DNA from: Collinsella provencensis
Lineage (GTDB): Bacteria > Actinomycetota > Coriobacteriia > Coriobacteriales > Coriobacteriaceae
Assembly (NCBI RefSeq): GCF_900199705.1
Contig: NZ_LT904908.1
Coordinates: forward strand, 984,530 to 1,048,529
Length of the DNA stretch: 64,000 nucleotides
Direction of reading: 5' to 3'
Under the pieces are notes generated by a model. That model made no database searches and was not told where the DNA came from. It was given only the letters and a program-made list of their open reading frames with translations. A program made the position numbers and the translations under genes. Position 1 is the stretch's first letter. Each line of letters opens with the position of its first letter. This document shows positions 9,156 through 17,649 of this stretch, one piece after another.

Positions 9156-10385
9156 ATGGCATATCCCACTCTTCAAAAGCTGTTCTATCGTGACGTCAGC
9201 TCTGATAGATTTTCCGCTCATGATTCGCTCCTTAAAGAACGTCTCACGCAGGAATCTACGTTTCGCACGGGTATTTTTCTCGATGATCACGAACTGTTCC
9301 TCGCCGTGCCTCGAGAACTTTCCCTCCTCAACGAGCAGGTTCTTCGCCGCGAAAGAAAGGTATCCGCCCTCTGGCGGCACTTGCCCACCATTGCGCTCGG
9401 AGCGTTCATACGTTCGCTCATTCTTGACGAAGTGGTTTACAGCAACGAGATGGAGGGCGTCCACAGCACACGCCGCCAAATCGAAGCCGCGCTCAACCGC
9501 GTTGTCTCTTCAGCCGACAAAACATCCAAGTTAAAGCACACGCCCTTCTATGAAATGGCAAATCTGTACCTCAACTTGACAAAAGCACCTTCGATGCCGC
9601 GTGAGCTCCAGGATATTCGAACTATCTACGACGCCGTAGTTGCAGATGGAATCGATGATGTCGATGTCCCTAAGGATTCTTTGTTCCGTACGGGCCCAGT
9701 CATCATCGAAGACCAACGCGGAAAAATCGTCCATACTGCTGTGCCGGGGAATCAGGTTGAGGACATACTCAGCAAATGGCTCACCCTTGCATCGAGCGAA
9801 GAGATTCCTGAACTCTATAGCGCCGCTCTCTGTCACTTCCTCTTCGAATACATCCACCCCTTTTATGACGGAAACGGACGTACCGGACGCTATCTGCTCG
9901 CCCTTCAGCTAACAGCTCCCCTTTCAGATGCAACGGTTCTCTCGTTGTCACGCATAATTGCAGAAAATAAAAATGCATACTACAAGGCCTTCAGCATTAC
10001 CGAAGAAGAGTTGAACGGCGGCGAGGGAACGCATTTCGTCATTACGATGCTTGAGTTGATTGCACAGGCTCAGGAAGAGCTCATTGCCGACCTAGAAACC
10101 AAACGCTCTGCTCTTGACACCCTCAACGCAAGACTTAATGAACTGGAAGCCAAGTTTGGAAAACGTTCGATCGACGCCCTCTTTTTTGCAGGGCAAATGC
10201 AGCTATTTGATATATTTGGCGAAACCAAGCCCATGGAACTTGCATCGTATTTGAATGTGTCAGAAGCAACAGCCCGCAGATTGCTGAAATACCTTGCTGA
10301 CGAAAAGGGGCTGTTGGAACGCACGAACATGCGGCCCGTCTCTTATCGCCTCAGCAAAACCGGATGCGGGATGCTGGGCCTATAG
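9156..10385 (+). CDS. Fic-family AMPylase-type protein with N-terminal inhibitory motif
   Basis: 409-residue Fic protein. The catalytic motif HPFYDGNGRTGR begins at His234; such enzymes transfer AMP (or another nucleotide) to target hydroxyls. SNEMEG at residues 96-101 fits the (S/T)xxxE(G/N) inhibitory helix, placed N-terminal to the core as in class II Fic proteins, so the enzyme should be self-inhibited through Glu100. A Fic_N-like region precedes it. The C-terminus (~340-409) resembles a winged helix (MELASYLNVSEATARRLLKYLADEKG), suggesting DNA binding and autoregulation through the upstream repeats. No partner antitoxin gene is adjacent. Confidence 0.9.
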   Translation: MAYPTLQKLFYRDVSSDRFSAHDSLLKERLTQESTFRTGIFLDDHELFLAVPRELSLLNEQVLRRERKVSALWRHLPTIALGAFIRSLILDEVVYSNEMEGVHSTRRQIEAALNRVVSSADKTSKLKHTPFYEMANLYLNLTKAPSMPRELQDIRTIYDAVVADGIDDVDVPKDSLFRTGPVIIEDQRGKIVHTAVPGNQVEDILSKWLTLASSEEIPELYSAALCHFLFEYIHPFYDGNGRTGRYLLALQLTAPLSDATVLSLSRIIAENKNAYYKAFSITEEELNGGEGTHFVITMLELIAQAQEELIADLETKRSALDTLNARLNELEAKFGKRSIDALFFAGQMQLFDIFGETKPMELASYLNVSEATARRLLKYLADEKGLLERTNMRPVSYRLSKTGCGMLGL

Positions 10386-10410
10386 CTTTAAGCACTGAAT
10401 CTGTGTGAAA

Positions 10411-10440
10411 CACCTGCCCCTTCAAAAGGCAGGTGCTCTT
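10411..10440. terminator. Hairpin terminator between convergent genes
   Basis: CACCTGCC...GGCAGGTG stem followed by CTCTTGTT on the plus strand. It sits between the fic stop and the stop of the convergent PLC-like gene, and may serve fic. Confidence 0.7.
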
Positions 10441-10441
10441 G

Positions 10442-11299
10442 TTATGCCAGACGTTCTCCCAGCAGACGATCGGCGGTGGCATTGACCTCGTTGAACGTCC
10501 GGTCAAAGAACTCGGCGTCGAGCAACTGATATTCCGGCTCAATCCTCAAGAAGTTCGTGCGCACGGTTTCGTGTGCAACCGCCTCGGTTCGATACACGGA
10601 GCGCTCGTCGATGGGATACTGCGGAAATACCGCCGCCGCTGCAATGAGCTGCGGCGTCGCGCGTGGGACCAAATCAATCGAAAGCGATTTTCCAAAAAGG
10701 TCAAAATCCGCCTGCTTTTTCACCCTGAATCCGCTGGAGGGCTTCTCGCCGCGAGCAACGAGCACATCGCTCACGCGCTGATTCCAAATGCAATCCGCAA
10801 GCAGGTGGACCCATGTCCCCAATAACATGTCGAAAAGAGATTCCGCCAGCTCATCGGGCAAAAACGGCTCGTTCAGCTCATCAAAAACAGCACGCTGTAT
10901 AGAAGCCACATCTTGAAGATCGACTTCAAATTCAAACGATGCCGCGTGTGAGGGCGAAACATGTGCAACTTCGGCGACGATAGAAAGCGGCTCCCAATAC
11001 GGACGATTGACACGCGGAGCATTTCGCATGGATAAGCTGGCACTAGCACCATTCGCGGAGGCAACGTAGCGCTCCCAAAACTCATCGTACCGAGGCTTAG
11101 GGATGTGTTCGGGATTGGCGAAATGCGTGATGCGATACGGGATGGGACACTCAATGCTCGGCACCATGTAGCCCACGTAAATGTCGGGGATGAGGTTGCC
11201 GAACAGGAAGGCGTTGCGGTCGTGCACGATGCGCGAAACCGCCCCGTCCGCCGCGAGCAGGCGTTCCGCATGTGCGGTATGTATATTCCAACTCGGCAT
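10442..11299 (-). CDS. Zinc-dependent phospholipase C-like hypothetical protein
   Basis: 285-residue protein whose pattern resembles the Zn-dependent phospholipase C domain: MPSWNIHTAHAERLL at the N-terminus, FLFGNLIPDIYVGYM, ITHFAN, and later GTWVHLLADCIWNQRV. The spaced His and Asp residues would be metal ligands. There is no signal peptide, so it probably acts inside the cell. The start at 11299 is chosen because ATGGAGGT lies eight bases before it and the homology-like region begins there; the longer reading to 11485 is Cys/Arg-rich and unlikely. Substrate unknown. Confidence 0.6.
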   Translation of the reverse strand: MPSWNIHTAHAERLLAADGAVSRIVHDRNAFLFGNLIPDIYVGYMVPSIECPIPYRITHFANPEHIPKPRYDEFWERYVASANGASASLSMRNAPRVNRPYWEPLSIVAEVAHVSPSHAASFEFEVDLQDVASIQRAVFDELNEPFLPDELAESLFDMLLGTWVHLLADCIWNQRVSDVLVARGEKPSSGFRVKKQADFDLFGKSLSIDLVPRATPQLIAAAAVFPQYPIDERSVYRTEAVAHETVRTNFLRIEPEYQLLDAEFFDRTFNEVNATADRLLGERLA

Positions 11300-11459
11300 C
11301 GAGTCGACCTCCATCGACAAATACTCGTGCGCCAAAATGATTTGCTCGGGAACACAAGGGCAGCGAGCCCCTGCGCAACAGACGGCGTGTGTCCCTCTCA
11401 CGGCGGAGACAACGCGTCCGCTAAGAGGCTGCGCGCCCCCGCGCAAAACACTCGCGCGT

Positions 11460-11496
11460 GAAAACGCGCGGCCGCAGCAAATCACGACCGCGCGTC
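11460..11496 (-). terminator. Hairpin terminator after pheT
   Basis: On the minus strand an ACGCGCGG/CCGCGCGT stem followed by TTTT, directly after the pheT stop at 11505. Confidence 0.65.
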
Positions 11497-11504
11497 CAAA
11501 TAAA

Positions 11505-13970
11505 CTAGCTGCGAATTTCGCCGCCCGTTGCCTTGCAGACCTTCACGATCAGCTTGGCATGGGCCTTCTCGACTTCCTCGCTGGTGAGCGTGTGATCCTC
11601 AGCGCGATACGTCAGCGCAAACGCCATGGACTTCTTGCCCAAGCCCACGCGCACCGGGTCGCGATACACGTCGAACAGGCGCACGCCGCACAGCAGCTTG
11701 CCGCCCGCGCTCGTAATCCTGCGCTCCAAATCCTCGCAGGTCACAGCCTCGTCAACCACGATGGCAAGGTCGTGTTCAACGCTCGGGAACTGGGAGAGCT
11801 CGCGGTAGGCAGCCTGCTCGCCGGCGCTCTTGAGCAGCGCCTCGAGGTTAAGCTCAAACGCAACCACCGGGATGTCGATGTCATAGGCCTCGCGCGCATC
11901 GGGATGGATCTCGCCCACCCAACCGAGCACGGTGCCGCCGCTCATGACCTCGGCGCAACGTCCGGGCTGCAGGAACGCATAATTCTCACCTTCGGCAACA
12001 CGGAAACGAACCTTCGGGATGCGCAGCTGGTCGAGCAGCTCCTCCACAATGCCCTTGCCATCGAAGAAGCGCAACGGCGTCGGCTTCCTGTTCCACGAGA
12101 CATCGCCCATGGCACCCGAAAGCACGCCCGCCACAGCCTCGCGCTCCTTGGGCGCACTGGCGTTCTCGCGGCCGAAGAACAGCGTGCCGATCTCGTAAAG
12201 CTGCACGTTGGCGGTGCCGTGCGCGTTGTTGTACGCAACGGACTGCAGCAGGCCCGGAATGAGCGAGCGGCGCATCTCGGTCTGCTCGGCAACCAACGGG
12301 TTCATGAGCACCACAGGGCAACCGCGGCCCTCGGCGGTCATGTTGATCTTCTCAAGGTCGCCCGGTGCGGCAAACGAGAAGTTCATCGTCTCGTTCATGC
12401 CGCACGCGCGCAGAATCTGGCCGACCTTACGGGTCAGGCGCTGATCGCGCGTCAAGCCGCCGATGTGATTCTTGGCTGCGGGAATCGTGGCCTCAACGCG
12501 ACCCATGCCCCACAGGCGAAGAGTCTCCTCGATGAGGTCGATCTCACGCGGAAGGTCGGGGCGGAAAGTCGGCGGCGTCACCGTGAAGGTCATGGCCTCA
12601 CCCTCGCCGTGTGACACGACGGTGCAGCCCAGGCGCGTGAGCGCGGTCTCGATGAACGCAGCCTCGATGGGGGCACCGCACATCTGATGCACGCGGGAAA
12701 GGCGCAGCTCAATGGGTTCAATCGTGTGCGGCGCGGGATACACGTCCACATAACCCGGAGCGACCTCGCCCTCTGCAAGCTCTTCGATGAGCGCGCAGGT
12801 GAGGTTTGCCACGTTCACGCAACCCGTCTCGTCAACCTGACGCTCGAAGCGAATGGAGGCATCGGAAATGAGTGCGAGGTCGCGGCTCGTGTGAGAAGTG
12901 CGACCCGCGTTGAAGCACGCGCTCTCAACCAGCACGTCGACGGTATCGTCTTCAATCTCGGAATCCATGCCGCCCATAACGCCGGCAAGCGCAACGGGGC
13001 GCTCACCGTCGGTGATCAGCGCCATGCCCTCGGCAAGCGTGCGCTCGACATCGTCGAGCGTGCGGAACGTCTCGCCCTCGTGCGCCGCGCGAACCACCAC
13101 GGAACGACGACCATCGCGCTCGGCGAACGTGGAAAGGTCGAACGCGTGCAGCGGCTGGCCGGTGAGCATCATCACGTAGTTGGTGATGTCCACGATGTTG
13201 TTGTGCGGACGGACACCGCAGGCGTTCAGACGCTGGACCAGCCACTCGGGCGAGGGGCCGACCTTGACGTTGCGAACGATGCGCGCAACGTAGCGGTCGC
13301 ACAGCTCGGCGTCGGCGATCTCGACGCTCACCTCGTCGGCCGTAGGACGTCCCACCTCCGCCTTGATCTGCGGCAGCTCGACGTAGTAATCGCGGTCGTA
13401 AATCGCACCGACCTCACGCGCGATACCAATCATGGACAGGCAGTCCGGACGGTTGGGCGTAATCTCGCAGTCGAGCACCGTGTCGGAGGTTCCCAGATAC
13501 TGGGCGATCGGCATGCCCACCGGAGCGTCGGCGGGCAGAATCATGATGCCCGAATGATCGGACGAAAGCCCCAGCTCACGAGCGGAGCAATTCATACCCA
13601 TCGACACCACACCGCGAAGCTTGCCCTTCTTGATGTGAATGTCGCCCGGCAGCTCGGCGCCAACCAAAGCGGTCACGATGTGATCGCCTGCCTCGAAGTT
13701 CTGTGCACCGCACACAACCTGCAGCGGCGCGGGATTGCCGTCGGCGTCTACGTTGTGCTCGCCCACGTCGACCATGCACACCCACATGTGATCCGAGTCA
13801 GGGTGCGGCTCCTTACTGAGCACCTGCGCCGTCACGATGTTGTCAAATGCCTCGCCCACCGTGTCGATCGCCTCAACCTCGGTGCCCGTGCGAATGAATT
13901 CGGTGGCGAGCTCCGTCGGGTCCTCCGGAACGTCCACCATGGTCTTCAACCAGTCGTATGAAACCTTCAT
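11505..13970 (-). CDS. pheT: Phenylalanine--tRNA ligase beta subunit
   Basis: 821-residue beta subunit, standard bacterial length, forming the (alpha-beta)2 enzyme with PheS. Domains visible in order: tRNA-binding EMAP-like region ~40-150 (VVCGAQNFEAGDHIVTALVG), B3/B4 editing region (~210-390), B5 domain (RLSRVHQMCGAPIEAAF), a catalytic-like core (FRPDLPREIDLIEETLRLWG) and the C-terminal anticodon-binding FDX-ACB domain (SQFPSVEHDLAIVVDEAVTC). It lies 144 bp downstream of pheS; the spacer holds a long hairpin. Confidence 0.97.
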   Translation of the reverse strand: MKVSYDWLKTMVDVPEDPTELATEFIRTGTEVEAIDTVGEAFDNIVTAQVLSKEPHPDSDHMWVCMVDVGEHNVDADGNPAPLQVVCGAQNFEAGDHIVTALVGAELPGDIHIKKGKLRGVVSMGMNCSARELGLSSDHSGIMILPADAPVGMPIAQYLGTSDTVLDCEITPNRPDCLSMIGIAREVGAIYDRDYYVELPQIKAEVGRPTADEVSVEIADAELCDRYVARIVRNVKVGPSPEWLVQRLNACGVRPHNNIVDITNYVMMLTGQPLHAFDLSTFAERDGRRSVVVRAAHEGETFRTLDDVERTLAEGMALITDGERPVALAGVMGGMDSEIEDDTVDVLVESACFNAGRTSHTSRDLALISDASIRFERQVDETGCVNVANLTCALIEELAEGEVAPGYVDVYPAPHTIEPIELRLSRVHQMCGAPIEAAFIETALTRLGCTVVSHGEGEAMTFTVTPPTFRPDLPREIDLIEETLRLWGMGRVEATIPAAKNHIGGLTRDQRLTRKVGQILRACGMNETMNFSFAAPGDLEKINMTAEGRGCPVVLMNPLVAEQTEMRRSLIPGLLQSVAYNNAHGTANVQLYEIGTLFFGRENASAPKEREAVAGVLSGAMGDVSWNRKPTPLRFFDGKGIVEELLDQLRIPKVRFRVAEGENYAFLQPGRCAEVMSGGTVLGWVGEIHPDAREAYDIDIPVVAFELNLEALLKSAGEQAAYRELSQFPSVEHDLAIVVDEAVTCEDLERRITSAGGKLLCGVRLFDVYRDPVRVGLGKKSMAFALTYRAEDHTLTSEEVEKAHAKLIVKVCKATGGEIRS

Positions 13971-14007
13971 ATCAAACCTCTTTTAGAGAAGGGCGAACTA
14001 CAAAAAC

Positions 14008-14112
14008 TTCGGGTTGTTCGAGTGCGGAAGATTGGCGTGAAAGAGGAACGCAGCGTACCAAGGTACGTAAGCGACGATTGAGCGCCAAGGTTCCGTACTC
14101 GGGCAAGCCGAA
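14008..14112. repeat. Long imperfect inverted repeat between pheS and pheT
   Basis: The left arm begins CTTCGGGTTGTTCGAGTGCG; the right arm is its near-complement ending in GGGCAAGCCGAA. Arms are ~31 bp with about five mismatches, and a second short dyad (GTACCAAGGTAC) is centred in the loop, so most of the spacer can fold as one hairpin. No T-run follows on the coding strand, so it is not an ordinary terminator. Confidence 0.7.
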
Positions 14113-14114
14113 AC

Positions 14115-15191
14115 CTAGAACTGCTCAAGGAATCGCATATCCCCTGTGACCAGCGTACGCAGGTCGGGCAGGTCGTAGCGAAGCGCCGCGATGCGCTCCA
14201 CGCCCGCGCCGAATGCGAAGCCGGAGTACTCGTTGGGATCGATTCCGCAGTTGATGAGCACGTTGGGGTCGACCATGCCGCAGCCCAGAATCTCAATCCA
14301 GCCGGAATGCTTGCAGAACGGGCAGCCCTTGCCGCCGCACACGCCGCAGCTCACGTCGACCTCACATGAAGGCTCGGTGAAGGGGAAGAAGTGCGGACGA
14401 TAACGCGTGGCGCGGTCCTCGCCGAACATGCACTTGACGAAGTAGTCGAGCGTGCCCTTGAGGTCGCCGAACGTGATGCCGCGGTCAACGACCAAGCCCT
14501 CGACCTGATGGAACTGCGGCAGATGGCAAGCGTCGGCGGTGTCGGGGCGGTACACGCGGCCCGGGGCGATCATGTAGATGGGCGGCTCCTGCGCCTCCAT
14601 GGTGTGCACCTGCACGCCGGAGGTCTGGGTGCGCAGCAGCACGTCAGACTCGCCGTGAGCGTGCTGCTCGGGGTGAGCGGCCGTACCGGGGGCATTGTCC
14701 TGCACGTAGAAGGTGTCGCGCGCGGAGCGGCTCGGGTGGTCGAGCGGGGCATTCAGCGCGGTGAAGTTATACCAACTGCTCTCGACCTGCGGGCCAGACT
14801 CGACCGTGTAGCCGATGCCGCAGAACACGTCCTCAATCTCCTCGATGATCTGGTTGATGAGGTGCGCATGACCGATCTTGGGACGAGCGCCGGGCAGCGT
14901 GATGTCCACCGCCTCGATAGCCATGAGCTCGCGAATCGCCGCGCGCCTAAGCTCCGATTTGCGCCTCTCGAGCATCATCTCCGCCATGCGGCGCATCTCG
15001 TTGGCGCGCTTACCCAAAATGGGGCGCTCCTCGGGGTCGAGCTGACCCATCATGCGCATCAGGCCCGTGATCTCGCCCTTGCGGCCCATGAGCGCAACGC
15101 GAGCCATCTCGAGTTTCTCGGGTGTCTCCGCTGCCTCAATCATCTCCCTTGCACGCTGTTCAAGCGCTTCCAAATCGTCGATCAGACTCAT
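14115..15191 (-). CDS. pheS: Phenylalanine--tRNA ligase alpha subunit
   Basis: 358-residue catalytic subunit that charges tRNA-Phe. It has an N-terminal coiled coil (~1-90), then class II synthetase motifs: HPSRSARDTFYV, VHTMEAQEPPIYMIAPGRVYRPDTADACH, FHQVEGLVVDRGITFGDLKG and the motif 3-type GFAFGAGVERIAALRY. The start at 15191 (MSLIDDLEALEQ) follows GAGAGGAAGGGAAC; a longer in-frame reading to 15278 would run through the leader terminator and is rejected. Controlled by the T-box leader upstream. Confidence 0.97.
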   Translation of the reverse strand: MSLIDDLEALEQRAREMIEAAETPEKLEMARVALMGRKGEITGLMRMMGQLDPEERPILGKRANEMRRMAEMMLERRKSELRRAAIRELMAIEAVDITLPGARPKIGHAHLINQIIEEIEDVFCGIGYTVESGPQVESSWYNFTALNAPLDHPSRSARDTFYVQDNAPGTAAHPEQHAHGESDVLLRTQTSGVQVHTMEAQEPPIYMIAPGRVYRPDTADACHLPQFHQVEGLVVDRGITFGDLKGTLDYFVKCMFGEDRATRYRPHFFPFTEPSCEVDVSCGVCGGKGCPFCKHSGWIEILGCGMVDPNVLINCGIDPNEYSGFAFGAGVERIAALRYDLPDLRTLVTGDMRFLEQF

Positions 15192-15211
15192 CCGTTCCCT
15201 TCCTCTCAAAA

Positions 15212-15260
15212 TAAAAATCCGCCCTTGGGTTTTTGTGCTTGTGCACACCCAAGGACGGAT
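15212..15260 (-). terminator. T-box attenuator terminator
   Basis: ATCCGTCCTTGGGT pairs with ACCCAAGGGCGGAT and is followed by TTTTATTTT on the minus strand, 21 bp before the pheS start. Confidence 0.92.
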
Positions 15261-15548
15261 AACATTCCGCGGTACCACCTTGTTTGGCTGCCGGATGTCG
15301 TGCCCAGCATGCCCTCTTTTGCCCCATGTCGCCGAGGCAAGCGGCTCCCCTACTCAGCTTCTGACGCCGCGCGATTGCACATCCTTGCGGGCATTGAAGC
15401 CCGGATCTGCACGCGGGGCAACCGTTCAGGTCGCAGCTCGGGAGTGAACTCGCATCCTCGTCGCCGCAAGCGGGCTTTCAGCCGGTGACCCGCTCTCTCT
15501 GTGCCGCAACATGTGAGGGTGCAACCTCTCCGTCAACGCAGTGGTCAG
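15212..15548 (-). promoter_or_regulatory. T-box riboswitch (Phe) controlling pheST
   Basis: The conserved T-box AAGGTGGTACCGCGGAAT reads on the minus strand at 15281-15264. It is followed by a strong terminator (15260-15212). Stem I material lies upstream. A TTC at 15448-15446 in the context GCGAGTTCACTCCC is a plausible specifier for Phe. Uncharged tRNA-Phe should stabilise the antiterminator and turn on pheS and pheT. Confidence 0.92.
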
Positions 15549-15767
15549 TATGATAGCACACCGCAACCAGCCATATACCTTCTTCATCGCCTCAAAGTCG
15601 GAGTCGTTGGGTAACGCCGCGCGTAGGAACGAAAAAAGCGCAACCTAAAAACAGGCAGCGTTTGCTTGGCTTGTAAACTGCCGTCGACATTACGCCGCCA
15701 CGGTAAACGTGGCAAACAAGCGGGTACACTTACAGGCGGTCCGTCTTAACAACGAAGGAGGCTCATC
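15549..15767. other. Intergenic region between T-box leader and M32 gene
   Basis: Divergent upstream region. AAGGAGG lies seven bases before the ATG of the peptidase gene. No conserved RNA or clear operator seen. Confidence 0.4.
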
Positions 15768-17297
15768 ATGGGCGAATCCCCCACCATGGCAACCAACGAT
15801 CTCACTACACGTTTCCGCGAGCTTGAGCACAAGCTCTGGACGCGCGAGTACCTCATGAAAATCACGAGCTTTGACGGCGCCACCGTGGCACCCGAGAACA
15901 GCGCTGCCTCCCGTGGCGAGGCGCTCGGCACGCTTTCAGGCGAGCACCACGAGCTGCTTACGGGCACCGAGGCTCAGGAACTCCTCGGCGAGCTAACGGC
16001 CGCGGTCAAGGCTGGAGATATATCCGATCCGCAGCTCCTTGCCGAAATCCGCACGCTCGCGCGCGACCAGCGCGAGGCCTGCGTCATCCCCACGGAGGAA
16101 GCCGAAGAGTGGACGCGCCTCACCTGCGAGTCGCAGGCCGTGTGGCACAAAGCGAAGACAACGAACGACTGGGTGAGCTTCGAGCCCTACATCGACCGCC
16201 TTGTCGAGACGCTCAAGCGCCATGCAAGCTACATCGATTCCACGCGTGACCCCTACGACGTGTGGCTCGACCAGTACGAGCGTGGCATGAACGCCGCGGC
16301 GTACGATCGCTTCTTTGACCAGGTACGCGAGACCGTTGTCCCACTCGTCCACGCCATCAGCGAGCGCGGAGAGCAACCCGATGCGCCGTGGCTTACCGCC
16401 CACGTATCCGACGCCGTTCAGCGCGAGCTTTCGTACGATCTCATGAAGCTCATGGGGCTCGCCCCCGCCGATACCACGCTCGCCTTTACCGAGCATCCCT
16501 TCTCCGAGGGTTTCTCCGTGGGCGATGCGCGCGTTGCCACGCATATCTACGAGGACAACGTGCTCTCCAACGTGTACTCCATCATCCACGAGTCGGGTCA
16601 CGCGTCCTATGAGCTGGGCGTCAACCCTGCATACGCGCGCACGTGCCTGGAGGGCGGCACCTCGATGGGCATCCACGAGAGCCAGAGCCGCTTCTTTGAG
16701 AACACCGTCGGACGCAGCCGCGCCTTTATGGGGCCGCTGCTCGGCGTGCTGCGCGCGCACGCGCCCGAGGTGTACGGCGACGTGACCGAGGACGAGCTGT
16801 ACCGCGCAGCCAACATCGCCACACCATCGCTTATCCGCACCGAAGCCGACGAGCTCACGTACCCGCTGCACATCATGCTACGCTATGACATCGAGCGCAT
16901 GCTGTTCTCGGGCGAGGCGACCGCCAAGGACGTCCCAGCGCTCTGGAACAAGCTGGTCAAGCAGTATCTGGGTCTCGACGTGCCCAACGACGCGCAGGGC
17001 TGCCTGCAGGATATCCACTGGAGCGAGAGCTTTGGTTACTTCCCCACCTACGCGCTGGGCAGCGCCTACGACGCGCAGTACGTACCCGCCATGCAACGTG
17101 ACGGCGTGAATCTAGACGATGTGTGCGCCTCGGGCGACCTCACGCGCGCACTCGAATGGCTGCGCACCAACATCTGGCAATGGGGCCGCGGCAAGGATGC
17201 CGCGGAACTCGTCGAGGGCGCCTGCGGCGCGCCGTTCGACGCCACGTTCTACTGCGATTACCTGGCAAGGAAGTTCAGCGAACTGTACAAGCTGTAG
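15768..17297 (+). CDS. M32-family metallocarboxypeptidase
   Basis: 509-residue Taq-type carboxypeptidase that trims C-terminal residues from peptides in the cytosol. The zinc motif HExxH is visible in SIIHESGHASYELG, followed by GTSMGIHESQSRFFEN, where the third ligand Glu is expected. Length matches the family (~500). The start is supported by AAGGAGG. No signal peptide. Single gene followed by a strong terminator. Confidence 0.95.
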   Translation: MGESPTMATNDLTTRFRELEHKLWTREYLMKITSFDGATVAPENSAASRGEALGTLSGEHHELLTGTEAQELLGELTAAVKAGDISDPQLLAEIRTLARDQREACVIPTEEAEEWTRLTCESQAVWHKAKTTNDWVSFEPYIDRLVETLKRHASYIDSTRDPYDVWLDQYERGMNAAAYDRFFDQVRETVVPLVHAISERGEQPDAPWLTAHVSDAVQRELSYDLMKLMGLAPADTTLAFTEHPFSEGFSVGDARVATHIYEDNVLSNVYSIIHESGHASYELGVNPAYARTCLEGGTSMGIHESQSRFFENTVGRSRAFMGPLLGVLRAHAPEVYGDVTEDELYRAANIATPSLIRTEADELTYPLHIMLRYDIERMLFSGEATAKDVPALWNKLVKQYLGLDVPNDAQGCLQDIHWSESFGYFPTYALGSAYDAQYVPAMQRDGVNLDDVCASGDLTRALEWLRTNIWQWGRGKDAAELVEGACGAPFDATFYCDYLARKFSELYKL

Positions 17298-17325
17298 TTT
17301 TCTGGCAGTGCGAACGATTCAAAAA

Positions 17326-17355
17326 GAGGGTGAGCATATGCTCGCCCTCTTTTTT
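17326..17355 (+). terminator. Rho-independent terminator after the M32 gene
   Basis: Perfect 12-bp stem GAGGGTGAGCAT/ATGCTCGCCCTC followed by six T. Confidence 0.93.
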
Positions 17356-17374
17356 CGCAAAATCAGGCCCGCAA

Positions 17375-17568
17375 TGGCAACTTTTGCCAGATTGTAAGGT
17401 TCTCTCGACCGCGTGAACGCGGAAAACAAGGCGCGCGTGAATCCCAGCGAGGCATCAAATCACCGCGACCTGCGGTTTTGCTAAATCAGTATCAGGCAAA
17501 TGACGCAGCGCTTCCCAAAAAATCCCTCGAAGCAAGTGCCAGACCTTATAATCTGGCAAAAGTTGCCA
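17375..17568. repeat. MITE-like element, copy A (194 bp)
   Basis: Non-coding element bounded by ~26-bp terminal inverted repeats. The left end begins TGGCAACTTTTGCCAGATTG and the right end is its complement with one mismatch. The outer 15 bases of each end are themselves palindromic (TGGCAA-CTT-TTGCCA). Internal sequence and length match copy B at 37800, for example CGACCTGC followed by GGTTTTG/AGTTTCG and CAGACCTTATAATCTG. Similarity extends ~25 bp left into the preceding terminator. No ORF inside. Confidence 0.85.
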
Positions 17569-17649
17569 CAAAAACGCAATCGTGAAGAAAAACTGAGTGC
17601 CCCCGGGCGGATGGCATGCCAAATACGCGCAGCAATGAACCTGCGAGAC

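Noticed and set aside
12687-13961. 424-residue plus-strand frame opposite pheT
   Set aside because: Antisense shadow; pheT motifs are unambiguous.
14115-15278. Longer PheS starting upstream at 15278
   Set aside because: It would translate through the T-box terminator; the start at 15191 has a good ribosome site and normal PheS N-terminus.
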